From Chloroflexota bacterium (lineage in GTDB: Bacteria; Chloroflexota; Limnocylindria; Limnocylindrales; CSP1-4), in contig JADGQH010000046.1 in NCBI GenBank assembly GCA_017881985.1, forward strand, positions 1 to 15,561: a DNA stretch of 15,561 nt. Reading direction: 5' to 3'. Position numbers and translations under genes: made by a program. The notes below the pieces were generated by a model. The model was not told the DNA's origin. It did no database searches and was given only the letters and a program-made list of their open reading frames with translations. Positions 5,663 through 12,870 of this stretch are shown in pieces. Numbering within the stretch: the stretch's first letter is position 1; each line of letters opens with the position of its first letter.

Positions 5663-7294
5663 ATGGGTGAGGCACACGCCTACGACGTTCTCGTCGTCGG
5701 CGGCGGTGCGACCGGGGCCGGCGTGCTCCGGGACCTGGCGCGACGAGGCCTGCGCACGCTGCTCGTGGAGCGCGGCGACTACGGCACCGGCACCACCGGC
5801 CGCTACCACGGCCTCCTGCACTCCGGCGGCCGATACGTCGCCAAGGACGCGCTCGCCGCGCGCGAGTGCATCTCCGAGAACCGCATCCTCCGTCGCATCG
5901 CCCCGGCGAGCATCGAGGACACCGGCGGCTTCTTCGTCGCCACGCCGAACGACCCGGACGATTATGTCGCCGGCTTCCAGGCGGCATGCATCGCCGCCGA
6001 CGTCGATTGCGAGGAGATCCCGGTCGCCGAGGCGCTCCGCCGCGAGCCGGCGCTCAACCCGCGCATCCGCCGCGTCTTCAAGCTGCCGGACGGCTCGGTC
6101 GAGCCCTGGCAGCTCATCGAGTCCAACATCGCCGACGCGCGCGTCCACGGCAGCGACGCCTGGTCCTACCAGCGCCTGGTGGGCATGGAGCGCGACGGCT
6201 CCCGGATCGTGGCGGCCACGCTCCGCGACGAGCGCTCGGGGAGCGTGACGCGCATCACGCCCCGGTTCGTGGTCTCGTGCGCGGGCGCCTGGTCCGGCCA
6301 GATCGCGGCGATGGTGAACGTCACGGTGACGATGCACCCGGGCAAGGGCACGATGCTGATCTTCAACCAGCGGATGACCGACACGGTGATCAACCGCTGC
6401 CACAAGTCGTCCGACGGCGACATCATGGTGCCCGTCCACACGGTCGCAATTCTCGGGACGACCGAGCAGCGCGTGGAGGACCCCGATCGGTACGAGATCA
6501 CCCGCGAGGAGGTTGCCGCGCTGATCGCCCAGGGCGAGGTGCTCTTCCCGGACCTCGCGAAGATGCGGCTGCTGCGCGCCTACGCCGGCGTGCGCCCGCT
6601 CTACCAGCCGCCCGCCGAGGTGACCGCGGCCGCGCTCAAGGATGGCCGCCAGATCTCGCGGGCGCACACGGTCCTCGACCACGGCGCGATGGACGGCGTC
6701 GAGAACTTCGTCACGATCGTCGGCGGCAAGCTGACCACGTTCCGGAGAATGGCCGAGGACACGGTCGACATGGTGTGCGGCAAGCTCGGCGTCACCGAGC
6801 CGTGCACCACGGCCGACGAGATCCTGCCCGGCCAGGTCCCCGGCAAGACGTACTGGCTGGGCCACCGGCTGGCCGATCACGAGGCGGAGGGCGGCGGGGA
6901 CGCCGCGCTCCTCTGCGAGTGCGAGTTCGTCACGCGCCCGCAGCTCGACGCCTTCCTTGACCGCCATCCCGACGCCTCGCTCGACGACGTCCGTCGGGGG
7001 ACCCGGGTCGGGATGGGGCCGTGCCAGGGAGGCTTCTGCACGTTCCGGGCCGCGGGCGTGGTGGGCGAGCGGGCGGGGCATGCCGGGGCGACCGATGTCG
7101 CCGAACAGGCCGACCGTGCGATCCTCGGGTTCCTCCGGGAGCGTTTCAAGGGCACGCGGCCGATCGCCGCGGGCCGTCAGCTGCAGGAGCAATGGATGAT
7201 CTCCGGGGTCTACGAAGGTGGGCTGGGGGTCGAATCCCTGATCGAGCACGAGACGCCCGAAGCGTCCCGGGAGGTGGTCGGTGCCCAGCGCTGA
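5663..7294 (+). CDS. glpA: Anaerobic glycerol-3-phosphate dehydrogenase, FAD subunit A
   Basis: This 543-residue protein, the usual GlpA length, oxidises glycerol-3-phosphate to DHAP and passes electrons to GlpB and GlpC. The FAD dinucleotide-binding motif is 'VVGGGATGAG' (11-20). 'GRYHGLLHSGGRYV', 'RAYAGVRPLY' and 'VGGKLTTFRRMAEDTVD' are characteristic of the family. The C-terminus carries a BFD-like [2Fe-2S] domain with Cys418, Cys420, Cys454 and Cys459 (C-E-C and C-Q-G-G-F-C), which separates GlpA from the aerobic GlpD. The ATG at 5663 is chosen because GAGG lies 8 nt upstream. An in-frame GTG three codons earlier and an ATG at 5618 are less likely. It overlaps glpB by 14 nt and starts a five-gene overlapping unit. 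Confidence 0.95.
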   Translation: MGEAHAYDVLVVGGGATGAGVLRDLARRGLRTLLVERGDYGTGTTGRYHGLLHSGGRYVAKDALAARECISENRILRRIAPASIEDTGGFFVATPNDPDDYVAGFQAACIAADVDCEEIPVAEALRREPALNPRIRRVFKLPDGSVEPWQLIESNIADARVHGSDAWSYQRLVGMERDGSRIVAATLRDERSGSVTRITPRFVVSCAGAWSGQIAAMVNVTVTMHPGKGTMLIFNQRMTDTVINRCHKSSDGDIMVPVHTVAILGTTEQRVEDPDRYEITREEVAALIAQGEVLFPDLAKMRLLRAYAGVRPLYQPPAEVTAAALKDGRQISRAHTVLDHGAMDGVENFVTIVGGKLTTFRRMAEDTVDMVCGKLGVTEPCTTADEILPGQVPGKTYWLGHRLADHEAEGGGDAALLCECEFVTRPQLDAFLDRHPDASLDDVRRGTRVGMGPCQGGFCTFRAAGVVGERAGHAGATDVAEQADRAILGFLRERFKGTRPIAAGRQLQEQWMISGVYEGGLGVESLIEHETPEASREVVGAQR

Positions 7295-8603
7295 CGTCGT
7301 CGTCATCGGGGCGGGCCTCGCCGGGCTGACGGCGGCCATCGCGGCGGCCGAGTCCGGGGCGCACGTCGTCGTCCTGGCCAAGGGCCACGCCGCCACCCAC
7401 TGGGGGCCGGGCGGGATCGACGTCGCCGGGATTCCGGCCGCGTCCACGCCGCGTGACGGGATCCGTCTCCTCGCCGGCCAGCCCGGCCACCCGTACGGGT
7501 TCCTGGGCGACGATGTCGCCGCGGCGCTCGACTGGCTCCGACCGCACCTGGCGGACGGCGGGGTCGACTACGTCGGCGATCTCGATACGCCGCTCCAGGC
7601 CGTGCCGACGTCCATTGGCGGGACGCGCCGCGCGGCCATCCTGCCGGCCGGCCAGGCGGCGGCGCTGTCGCCATGGTCGCCGGGCGAGCGCCTCGTTGTG
7701 TGTGGCATCGCCGGCTTCAAGGACTTCTGGCCAGAGGCGATCGCCGCCAGCCTGTCGCGGGAGCGGATCTGGCAGGGCGGCAGCCGGCCGGCGTCGGTGA
7801 CGCCGATCAGCGTGGCGCTTCCCGGGCTGGCCGCCCGGCACAACCTCAACGCGCTCGAGATCGCTCGGCGCTTCGACGACCCTGCGTGGCGCGCGACCGC
7901 GATCGCTGCGCTGGCGCGGGCCCTCGCGGCCGTGCCCGGGTCCGGTGGCCGCGTGGCCCTGCCGGCGGTCCTCGGGATCCGCGACCACGCGGCCGTCCTC
8001 GCGGCGGTGCAGGAGCACCTTCCGGCCGCGCCATTCGAGATGCCGCTCGTCCCTCCCAGCGTGCCGGGGATGCGACTCTACGCCGCCCTCCGGGCGGCGC
8101 TCATCCGGGCCGGCGGACGCGTCCAGATCGGCGAGATGATCGAGCGCGTCGAGCGTGACGGTCGGCGCGTTACGGCCGTCACGGCCGCCGCCGCGGCCCG
8201 CATGTACACCGTGCGGACCGGTGCCCTGGTCCTCGCAACCGGCGGGATCGCGGGCGGCGGGCTCGTCGCGGAGCGCGACGGGCGGCTCATGGAGGTCGTC
8301 CTGGGGCTCCCCGTGGAAGCGCCGCCGGTGAACGAGTGGCTCGCCCTCGACGCGTTCGACCCGGCGGGCCATCCGCTGGAGAAGGCCGGGATCCGCACCG
8401 ACACCGAGCTGCGGCCCGTCGGCGCCGACGGGGTGCCCGTGTTCGACAACGTCCGCGTGGCCGGCAGCCTCCTCGCCGGCCAGCGATATATCGGGGAACG
8501 TTGCGGCGACGGCGTCGCGCTCAGCAGTGGACGACGGGCGGCGCGATCGCTGACCGCGGTCCCGGCCGGGCATGCCGCCAAGCCGGGGAGCAAGCGACCG
8601 TGA
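7281..8603 (+). CDS. glpB: Anaerobic glycerol-3-phosphate dehydrogenase, flavin subunit B
   Basis: This 440-residue flavoprotein (family about 420) mediates electron flow between GlpA and the GlpC iron-sulphur subunit. The Rossmann motif 'VVVIGAGLAGLTAAIAAAESGA' starts at residue 6. 'LVLATGGIAGGGLVAERDGRLMEVVLGLPV' and the C-terminal 'VAGSLLAGQRYIGERCGDGVALSSGRRAA' match the family's flavin-closing region. The GTG start is preceded by GGGAGGTG, and the gene begins inside the 3' end of glpA. Its stop overlaps the glpC start by 4 nt (GTGA), so expression is coupled to both partners. The sequence is less conserved than GlpA, but the position between glpA and glpC makes the assignment secure. Confidence 0.92.
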   Translation: MPSADVVVIGAGLAGLTAAIAAAESGAHVVVLAKGHAATHWGPGGIDVAGIPAASTPRDGIRLLAGQPGHPYGFLGDDVAAALDWLRPHLADGGVDYVGDLDTPLQAVPTSIGGTRRAAILPAGQAAALSPWSPGERLVVCGIAGFKDFWPEAIAASLSRERIWQGGSRPASVTPISVALPGLAARHNLNALEIARRFDDPAWRATAIAALARALAAVPGSGGRVALPAVLGIRDHAAVLAAVQEHLPAAPFEMPLVPPSVPGMRLYAALRAALIRAGGRVQIGEMIERVERDGRRVTAVTAAAAARMYTVRTGALVLATGGIAGGGLVAERDGRLMEVVLGLPVEAPPVNEWLALDAFDPAGHPLEKAGIRTDTELRPVGADGVPVFDNVRVAGSLLAGQRYIGERCGDGVALSSGRRAARSLTAVPAGHAAKPGSKRP

Positions 8604-9940
8604 CGATCGCCGAGCTGATCATGGATGCCTCGGAGGAGGCCGTCGGGTACACGTCCGACGAGTGTCTCAAGTGCAACGTCTGCCTCACCGTCTGCCCCGT
8701 CGCCCGGGTGACCGACCTGTTCCCCGGACCGAAATACGTCGGTCCCCAGGCGCAGCGGTTCCGGACGGGCCGGGCACAGCCCGTCCAGATCGCCGGGATG
8801 CCCATCCCGCTCTCACCCGACGTGACGGTCGACTACTGCTCGGGCTGTGGCTGGTGCACCACCGCGTGCCCGGCCGGCGTGAAGGTCGCGGAGATGAACA
8901 GCCAGTCCCGCGCGCGGATGAAGGCCGGCAAGCGCCCGAAGCTCCGCGACTGGGGCCTGGGCCAGACGGACCTCGTCGGTCGCGTCGGCGTGCTCTTCTC
9001 GCCGATCTCCAACTGGGCGCTCGCGAACCGGCCGATCCGGGCCCTCATGGAAACGACGGTCGGCATCCATCGCGAGGCGCCGTTCCCGAAGTTCGGCCGC
9101 CGGACGCTCCAGGCCACGTGGAAACGCCGCCAGAAACGGCGCGGCCCGGCCGCCGTGCCCGGCCCCGACAAGGCCGTCGTCTACTTCCACGGCTGCTCCG
9201 CGAACTACTACGAGCAGCACGTGGCCGATGCCGCGATCGAGATCCTGAAGCGCAACGGCTTCGAGACGATCATCCCGGAGCAGGTCTGCTGCGGCCTGCC
9301 GCTCATCAGCAACGGGATCTACACCGAGGCCCGCCAGCGGGCGCACAAGAACCTCGACGTCCTGGCTCGCTACGCACGCCAGGGCTACCGGATCGTCGGG
9401 ACGTCCACCTCCTGCACGCACACGATCAAGGCCGAGTACCGCGAGATGCTCGACATCCACGAGGACGACGCGTCGCTCGTCGCCAACGCGACGTGGGACA
9501 TCTGCGAGTTCCTCCTCGACCTCCACGAGCAGGGCAGGCTCGACACCCGATTCGGCCGGCTCGACGAGGATCTTCCCTACCACGCCCCGTGCCAGCTGCG
9601 CTCCCACGGGATCGGGCTTCCCGCGATGGACCTCTTCGCGCTCGTGCCCGGGCTCCGGGCCGCCGACATGGACCATGACTGCTGCGGGATCGCGGGCACG
9701 TACGGGATGAAGAAGGAGAAGTACCCGATCGGGATGGCGGTCGGTGCCCCGCTCTTCGACAAGATCAGGGCCAGCGGCGCCGCCGAGGCCGCATGCGACT
9801 CAGAGACGTGTCGCTGGCAGATCGAGAAGGCGACGGGGACGCGAACGCGACATCCCATCGAGATCCTGCTGCAGGCGTATCGCGCCGGGGACGCGGAGTC
9901 CCGGAAGCGAAACGAGCAGCCCGCTGCCGGAGGCGCGTGA
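8600..9940 (+). CDS. glpC: Anaerobic glycerol-3-phosphate dehydrogenase, iron-sulphur subunit C
   Basis: This 446-residue subunit is expected to anchor GlpAB to the membrane and carry electrons to quinone. Two [4Fe-4S] ferredoxin motifs are at Cys22/25/28/32 ('CLKCNVCLTVCP') and Cys80/83/86/90 ('CSGCGWCTTACP'). Two CCG domains follow, with CCG at 230-232 and 361-363, the latter in 'MDHDCCGIAGTYGMKKEKY'. These domains are shared with heterodisulfide-reductase HdrB and glycolate-oxidase GlcF, but the operon fixes the call. The GTG at 8600 overlaps the glpB stop and has GGGGAG 9 nt upstream. An ATG at 8621 is possible. It is about 50 residues longer than E. coli GlpC. The TGATG junction with dhaM shows translational coupling. 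Confidence 0.94.
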   Translation: MTIAELIMDASEEAVGYTSDECLKCNVCLTVCPVARVTDLFPGPKYVGPQAQRFRTGRAQPVQIAGMPIPLSPDVTVDYCSGCGWCTTACPAGVKVAEMNSQSRARMKAGKRPKLRDWGLGQTDLVGRVGVLFSPISNWALANRPIRALMETTVGIHREAPFPKFGRRTLQATWKRRQKRRGPAAVPGPDKAVVYFHGCSANYYEQHVADAAIEILKRNGFETIIPEQVCCGLPLISNGIYTEARQRAHKNLDVLARYARQGYRIVGTSTSCTHTIKAEYREMLDIHEDDASLVANATWDICEFLLDLHEQGRLDTRFGRLDEDLPYHAPCQLRSHGIGLPAMDLFALVPGLRAADMDHDCCGIAGTYGMKKEKYPIGMAVGAPLFDKIRASGAAEAACDSETCRWQIEKATGTRTRHPIEILLQAYRAGDAESRKRNEQPAAGGA

Positions 9941-10371
9941 TGCCGATGGGGGACGACGGGATCACCGAGCCGCTGGTCGGGCTGGTCATCGTCTCGCACT
10001 CGTCGAAGGTCGCCGACGGCACCCTCGAGCTGGCCGCCCAGATGGCCGGCGACGAGGTCCGGATCGTGGCCGCGGGCGGCCTGGCGGACGGCGCGATCGG
10101 GACCGACGCCACCCGGATCGCCGCCGCCATCCAGGCGGCCGACGCGGGTGCGGGGGTGGTGGTCATGACCGACCTCGGGAGCGCCGTCCTGTCCGCGTCG
10201 ACGGCGCTCGAGATGCTCGACGAGGAACAGGCGGCTCGCGTCCGGCTGAGCCGCGGCCCCATCGTCGAGGGCGCGATCGTCGCCGCGATCCAGGCGAGCG
10301 TCGGCGACAACCTCGAGGTGGTGGTCGAGACCGCCGACGCGATGCTGGCGCACAACAAGCTCGCTGGGTGA
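9940..10371 (+). CDS. dhaM: PTS-dependent dihydroxyacetone kinase phosphotransfer subunit DhaM (copy 2)
   Basis: This 143-residue single-domain EIIA-mannose-type protein carries phosphate from HPr to DhaL-bound ADP. The phospho-histidine is His20 in 'LVIVSHSSKVADG', closer to the family consensus than copy 1 ('VGHSPEL'). 'AAGGLADGAIGTDATRI', 'MTDLGSAVLSASTALEML' and 'LSRGPIVEGAIVAA' are standard blocks. The ATG overlaps the glpC TGA by 1 nt, with GGAGG six bases upstream. It has no HPr or EI domain. Its place inside the glpABC unit couples its synthesis to G3P dehydrogenase, far from dhaK and dhaL. Being closer to consensus, it is probably the working partner of the DhaK-DhaL pair, but that is inference. 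Confidence 0.92.
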   Translation: MPMGDDGITEPLVGLVIVSHSSKVADGTLELAAQMAGDEVRIVAAGGLADGAIGTDATRIAAAIQAADAGAGVVVMTDLGSAVLSASTALEMLDEEQAARVRLSRGPIVEGAIVAAIQASVGDNLEVVVETADAMLAHNKLAG

Positions 10372-11447
10372 CCGTTCCCGTACCGGCGGCGTGGGGCACG
10401 AGCGGCGAGGTCGTCGTCATCGGCGGCGGTGCCGTCGGAGCATTCGTCGGGTCGCTCATCGCGGGCGCGGGCATCCGCGTCACGCTCGTGGGCAGGCCCG
10501 GGAGCGATGCCCCGGGACCGGCGGAGATCGTCGTCCGGACGCCCGGTGGCGGGATTCGGCGCGCCCGCGTCGAGCGCTCGGACGGGACCGCAGGCCTCGA
10601 GCGCCCGGCCTTCATCGTGCTGGCCGTGAAGATGCCCGATCTGCCGGCGGCCATCGAGGCCTGCGGGGCATGGCCCGACGTCGCCGTGGTCACGCTCCAG
10701 AACGGCCTGGGCGCCGAGGAGCTCGTCGCGTCGGCGCGCGCGAACGCGCCCCTCCTGGCGGGATCGCTCACGGCCCCGATCGAACGCGAGGCCGACGGCA
10801 CGCTCGCCTGGCGGAAACGCCGCGGGATCGCCTTTGGCCGCGTCCGCGGCGACACGACCGCGGTCGAGACGGCGCTCCGGGGCGCGCTCGACGCCGGCGG
10901 CCTGCCCGTCGCGGCCGTGCGCGACTGGCGCGCCATGAAGTGGTCGAAGCTGCTCACGAACATCGTCGCGAACGTCGTCCCAGCGCTGCTCGACCAGGAG
11001 GCGGACGCGGTCTACGCGGACCGGCGCCTCTTCGAGGTCGAACGCTCCCAGGTCCTCGAGTCTCTGCGGGTGATGCGAGCGCTGGGGTTGACGCCCGTGA
11101 CGCTGCCGGGCGCCGACGTGCGGATGCTGGCACTCGGGTTCCGGCTGCCGGGTGTGATCGCGCGACCCGTCATCGGAAGAGTGGTCGCCGGGGCGCGCGG
11201 CGGAAAGTCGCCATCGCTGCTGCAGCACCTTCGGGCCGGCGGCGGGCCCTCGGAGTCCCCCTGGCTGAACGGCGGTGTCGCTCGTGCCGGCCTTGAGTCC
11301 GGCGTGCCGACGCCGGTCAACGCAACGCTGGCCGCCCTGATGGAGGCGGCCGCGGCGGACCCCGCGGCCTGGGCGCGGACCCGGGGCAGGCCCGATGCGC
11401 TCCTGGCGGCGGTCACCCACGGCGTGATGACGCAGAGAAACGCCTGA
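10368..11447 (+). CDS. Ketopantoate reductase (PanE/ApbA) family protein
   Basis: This 359-residue NAD(P)-dependent dehydrogenase is of the family that reduces 2-dehydropantoate to pantoate in CoA synthesis. The N-terminal Rossmann motif is GGGAVG (19-24), followed by 'VLAVKMPDLPAAIEA' and 'VVTLQNGLGAEE'. The C-terminal catalytic domain has Lys194 in 'MKWSKLLTNIVANVVPALLD', equivalent to the family's catalytic lysine, and 'LNGGVARAGLESGVPTPVN'. Where the family usually reads S-x-x-x-D with 'TEID', this protein reads 'SESP', so part of the substrate site is altered. It is also about 50 residues longer than E. coli PanE. The GTG start overlaps the dhaM stop by 4 nt, tying it to the glp unit. 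It could be true PanE or a dehydrogenase for another small keto acid. Confidence 0.78.
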   Translation: MTVPVPAAWGTSGEVVVIGGGAVGAFVGSLIAGAGIRVTLVGRPGSDAPGPAEIVVRTPGGGIRRARVERSDGTAGLERPAFIVLAVKMPDLPAAIEACGAWPDVAVVTLQNGLGAEELVASARANAPLLAGSLTAPIEREADGTLAWRKRRGIAFGRVRGDTTAVETALRGALDAGGLPVAAVRDWRAMKWSKLLTNIVANVVPALLDQEADAVYADRRLFEVERSQVLESLRVMRALGLTPVTLPGADVRMLALGFRLPGVIARPVIGRVVAGARGGKSPSLLQHLRAGGGPSESPWLNGGVARAGLESGVPTPVNATLAALMEAAAADPAAWARTRGRPDALLAAVTHGVMTQRNA

Positions 11448-11496
11448 CGGGTACGACAGCCCTGCGGGCGCGCCGCGGGGGTCTCGCCCCATTCGC

Positions 11497-11515
11497 CGTG
11501 GATCGCCGGTCCACG
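11497..11515. promoter_or_regulatory. Inverted repeat between the glp operon and plsY
   Basis: CGTGGA and TCCACG are perfect 6-bp arms around a 7-bp centre. The repeat lies 16 bp before the plsY -10 hexamer, overlapping where a -35 would be. It could be an operator or the end signal of the preceding operon. The evidence is symmetry and position only. Confidence 0.3.
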
Positions 11516-11531
11516 TCTGCCGTCGCGACCC

Positions 11532-11537
11532 GATAAT
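11532..11537 (+). promoter_or_regulatory. -10 hexamer for a leaderless plsY transcript
   Basis: GATAAT matches TATAAT at five of six positions in an otherwise GC-rich gap. The seventh base after its end is 11544, exactly the first base of the plsY GTG. This predicts an mRNA with no 5' leader, in line with the lack of any Shine-Dalgarno sequence before that GTG. Confidence 0.55.
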
Positions 11538-11543
11538 GCCGGC

Positions 11544-12164
11544 GTGGAGCCCGGATCTGCCCTCGCCGCCGTCGTCACGGCCGCCGCCGCCTACTTCATC
11601 GGCGGCATCCCCTTCGGGATCGTGGTGGCGCGCCTCGTGGGTGGACGTGATCCGCGCAGCGTGGGCAGCGGCCGGACGGGCGGCGCCAACACGCTGCGGG
11701 CCATCGGGCCGCGCTGGGCCCTCGTGGCCGGGCTTCTCGATGCCGGAAAGGGGAGCGTCGCCGTGCTCCTCCCGCGGCTGCTCGGGTTCGGGCCGGCGCT
11801 CGAGGTGCTCGGGGCGCTCGTGGCGATCGTCGGCCACAGCCGCTCGCCGTACATCGGCTTCGGCGGCGGACGCGGCGTCTCGGTCGCCTGGGGAACGCTC
11901 CTCGTCATCCAGCCCGTGGCCGCCGCCGCGATCATCCCGGTCTTCGTCGGCGTCATTCTCGTCACCCGGATCTCGTCGCTGGGCTCGCTCATCGGATCGC
12001 TGTTCGGCGCAATCCTCGTGATCGGGCTCGTCTGGCTGCAGGGCCTGGCGCCGGTCTACGACGTCTACGCGGTCGGCTCCGTCGCGCTCATCTGGATCTT
12101 CCACCACGACAACATCGCGCGGCTGCTCGCCGGTACCGAGCGGCGGATCGACCGGGGTCCCTGA
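11544..12164 (+). CDS. plsY: Acyl-phosphate:glycerol-3-phosphate acyltransferase PlsY
   Basis: This 206-residue membrane protein makes lysophosphatidic acid from acyl-phosphate and glycerol-3-phosphate, the first step of phospholipid synthesis. Four to five hydrophobic segments (about 5-30, 57-80, 84-97, 114-142, 147-166, 175-186) fit the family. The three active-site loops are recognisable: 'GSGRTGGAN' (41-49), 'GHSRSPYIGFGGGRGV' (97-112) and 'HHDNIARLLAGTE' (187-199). They deviate from the textbook residues: GSGN is GSGR (Arg44), and FKGGKG is FGGGRG (Gly107, Arg110). The GTG start is supported by the GATAAT promoter placed exactly one leaderless spacing upstream. It follows the glycerol locus and uses the glycerol-3-phosphate that GlpK makes, but has its own promoter. 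Confidence 0.9.
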   Translation: MEPGSALAAVVTAAAAYFIGGIPFGIVVARLVGGRDPRSVGSGRTGGANTLRAIGPRWALVAGLLDAGKGSVAVLLPRLLGFGPALEVLGALVAIVGHSRSPYIGFGGGRGVSVAWGTLLVIQPVAAAAIIPVFVGVILVTRISSLGSLIGSLFGAILVIGLVWLQGLAPVYDVYAVGSVALIWIFHHDNIARLLAGTERRIDRGP

Positions 12165-12241
12165 CGCGGACTGTTGCCGTGTGGGAGAGCGGTTCGGGCC
12201 GATGCGCCTCGCGTGGAGCCCGGGTGGGTGCGGCGCTGCGG

Positions 12242-12247
12242 TAGACT
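12242..12247 (+). promoter_or_regulatory. Candidate -10 hexamer for apt
   Basis: TAGACT stands out in the GC-rich 159-nt gap between plsY and apt and repeats the hexamer found before the first dhaM. Transcription from about 12254 would give a 70-nt leader. No good -35 was found. Confidence 0.35.
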
Positions 12248-12323
12248 CTCGGCGGGCCCCTTCCTCGTTCCATCCGCACCCGCGACCGTGCCCGCGCCGC
12301 GCCTTCGGAGGTTCCCTGCAGCA

Positions 12324-12845
12324 ATGACGCCGGACGAGCTCCGCGCGAAGATTCGCGAGATCCCGGACTTCCCGAAGCCGGGCATCCTCTTCTACGACAT
12401 CACCACGCTCCTCAAGGATCCCGTGGCCTACCGGGCGGCGATCGACGCGATGCTCGCGCCGTACAGGGGCATGTCGATCGACATCGTGGTCGGGATGGAG
12501 TCGCGCGGCTTCATCTTCTCCGCCCCGCTCGCCTACGAGCTCGGGGCCGGCCTCGTGCCGGTGCGGAAGCTCGGCAAGCTGCCCGCGGAGACCATCAGCG
12601 TCGAGTACGCGCTCGAGTACGGGTCCAACACGCTCGAGGTCCACCGCGACGCGATCGAGCCCGGCCAGAAGGTCCTGATCGTGGATGACCTGCTCGCCAC
12701 GGGCGGCACGGTCAACGGGACGGTTGAGCTGGTCCAGCGCCTGAAAGGGCAGATCGCCGGGCTCGCGTTCCTCGTCGAGCTCGGCTTCCTCAAGGGCCGC
12801 GCCAGGCTCGCCGGGCTCCCGGTCTCCTCCGTCATCACCTACTGA
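12324..12845 (+). CDS. apt: Adenine phosphoribosyltransferase
   Basis: This 173-residue cytosolic enzyme of standard length salvages adenine with PRPP to AMP. The N-terminal 'IREIPDFPKPGILFYDITTLLKD' and 'VVGMESRGFIF' are strongly typical of bacterial APT, and the PRPP-binding loop is 'VLIVDDLLATGGT' (117-129). 'PVRKLGKLPAETISVEYALEYG' is the hood and specificity region. The ATG at 12324 matches the family start, with GGAGG 12 nt upstream, rather longer spacing than usual. The reading frame stays open further upstream but that extension is not conserved-looking. The next gene starts 25 nt after the stop, so the two are probably co-transcribed. Adenine is released by methylthioadenosine and adenosylhomocysteine breakdown, which suits the ahcY gene downstream. 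Confidence 0.95.
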   Translation: MTPDELRAKIREIPDFPKPGILFYDITTLLKDPVAYRAAIDAMLAPYRGMSIDIVVGMESRGFIFSAPLAYELGAGLVPVRKLGKLPAETISVEYALEYGSNTLEVHRDAIEPGQKVLIVDDLLATGGTVNGTVELVQRLKGQIAGLAFLVELGFLKGRARLAGLPVSSVITY

Positions 12846-12870
12846 CGCGGGCCCGGGCCGGGACGGGTCG

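Noticed and set aside
8336..8599. A long N-terminal extension of glpC overlapping glpB
   Set aside because: It would be an Arg/Pro-rich shadow of glpB. The GTG at 8600 forms the usual GTGA overlap and begins just before the first ferredoxin motif.
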